Translations under genes and position numbers: made by a program
The notes under the pieces: generated by a model
What the model was told of the DNA's origin: nothing
Databases searched by the model: none
The model's input: only the letters and a program-made list of their open reading frames with translations
Part shown: positions 14,822 through 15,161 of the stretch, piece after piece
Layout of the letters: each line of letters begins with the position of its first letter
Numbering within the stretch: the stretch's first letter is position 1
NCBI GenBank assembly: GCA_025352435.1
Contig: JANXTN010000330.1
Span: forward strand, 1-15,161
Source of the DNA: Ferruginibacter sp.
GTDB taxonomy: Bacteria > Bacteroidota > Bacteroidia > Chitinophagales > Chitinophagaceae
DNA length: 15,161 nt
Reading direction: 5' to 3'

Positions 14822-14846
14822 AATATTGCACAAACTTTGCAATATT
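14822..14846. repeat. 9-base inverted repeat with 7-base spacer upstream of topA
   Basis: AATATTGCA (14822-14830) is perfectly repeated in inverse as TGCAATATT (14838-14846) around CAAACTT. It lies 65 bases before the topA ATG in an otherwise featureless AT-rich 208-base spacer (14703-14910) between the divergent DUF2520 and topA genes. It could be an operator for a dimeric regulator or an RNA hairpin. A near-consensus -7 element, TAATATTG (14821-14828), overlaps its left half. Confidence 0.45.
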
Positions 14847-14910
14847 TAAAATCGTAAGATTAATACGAAAAGTTTACAGGAAAAACCGTTTACTGCATCA
14901 TAAAAAATAT

Positions 14911-15161
14911 ATGGCAAAAAATTTATTAATAGTGGAATCGCCTGCAAAAGCTAAAACGATAGAAGCAATTCTGGGAAAAGATTTTGAGGTGAAAAGTTGT
15001 TTTGGCCATATCCGTGATTTGGAGAAAAATGATATGGGTATAGATGTAAACAACAATTTTGTACCTAAATATATTATCCCGGCGGAGAAAGATAAGGTAG
15101 TAAAAGATTTGATTAGTGCCGCCAAAAAATCTGATGAAGTTTGGCTTGCTTCGGATGAGGA
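14911..15161 (+). CDS. topA: DNA topoisomerase I, N-terminal part (runs off the window)
   Basis: Only the first 83 codons and two bases are present. The frame is open to the window end. The product begins MAKNLLIVESPAKAKTI with the invariant Toprim glutamate Glu9, continues with SCFGHIRDL (29-37), and reaches WLASDE (78-83), the start of the Toprim D-x-D-x-E motif. The enzyme is a type IA topoisomerase that relaxes negative supercoils by transient single-strand cleavage with a tyrosine further downstream. The ATG at 14911 follows an A/T-rich leader (CATAAAAAATAT). An inverted repeat lies 65 bases upstream. Identity is clear despite truncation by the window edge. Confidence 0.96.
   Translation, partial: MAKNLLIVESPAKAKTIEAILGKDFEVKSCFGHIRDLEKNDMGIDVNNNFVPKYIIPAEKDKVVKDLISAAKKSDEVWLASDE

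Noticed and set aside
14898..15125. 75-codon - strand open frame at the right end
   Set aside because: It is antisense to the unmistakable N-terminus of topA.

Overview
The window is AT-rich DNA from a member of the Bacteroidota, most likely Chitinophagaceae or a close relative. That placement is inferred from gene content and style. It carries a TonB-dependent receptor paired with a surface lipoprotein, many outer-membrane or lipoprotein signal sequences, DUF2851 and DUF2520 proteins, and A-rich leaders in place of Shine-Dalgarno sites. Several spacers also hold the Bacteroidota -7 promoter element TAnnTTTG. No mobile element, CRISPR array, tRNA or rRNA was seen. Coding density is high and no gene-free stretch exceeds about 210 bases.

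Left part (1-3528, + strand): a short leader with two overlapping hairpins, the second terminator-like, precedes a BtuB-like TonB-dependent receptor. The receptor overlaps by 11 bases a BtuG/YncE-like beta-propeller lipoprotein, and a strong intrinsic terminator closes the unit. This looks like an outer-membrane uptake pair of the type known for vitamin B12. A small one-helix membrane protein follows.

Middle part (3530-9275): a membrane-anchored LtaS-type alkaline-phosphatase-superfamily transferase, lipoyl synthase (lipA) with its own terminator, and an outer-membrane barrel-like protein all lie on the - strand. An OsmC-family peroxidase on the + strand comes next. It converges on a long - strand cluster transcribed in the order [2Fe-2S] ferredoxin, iscX, kdsC-like phosphatase, UbiA-family prenyltransferase, maf, DUF2851. 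Gaps in this cluster are 24, 5, 29, -1 (stop and start share one base in TAATG) and 63 bases, so it is probably one operon. It combines Fe-S assembly accessories, Kdo/lipid envelope metabolism and nucleotide-pool sanitation.

Right part (12141-15161): a lipoprotein carrying a GyrI-like effector-binding domain (+) converges on an operon-like pair (-) of a DUF2520 Rossmann protein followed by a secreted esterase with an N-terminal glycogen-binding-like domain. A 208-base AT-rich spacer containing a 9-7-9 inverted repeat leads into the first 83 codons of topA (DNA topoisomerase I), which runs off the window.

Most genes are recognisable housekeeping or envelope genes. The parts most worth following up are the overlapping leader hairpins before the btuB-like gene, a nuclease-like acidic motif plus four cysteines in the DUF2851 protein, and the GyrI-like domain exported as a lipoprotein.
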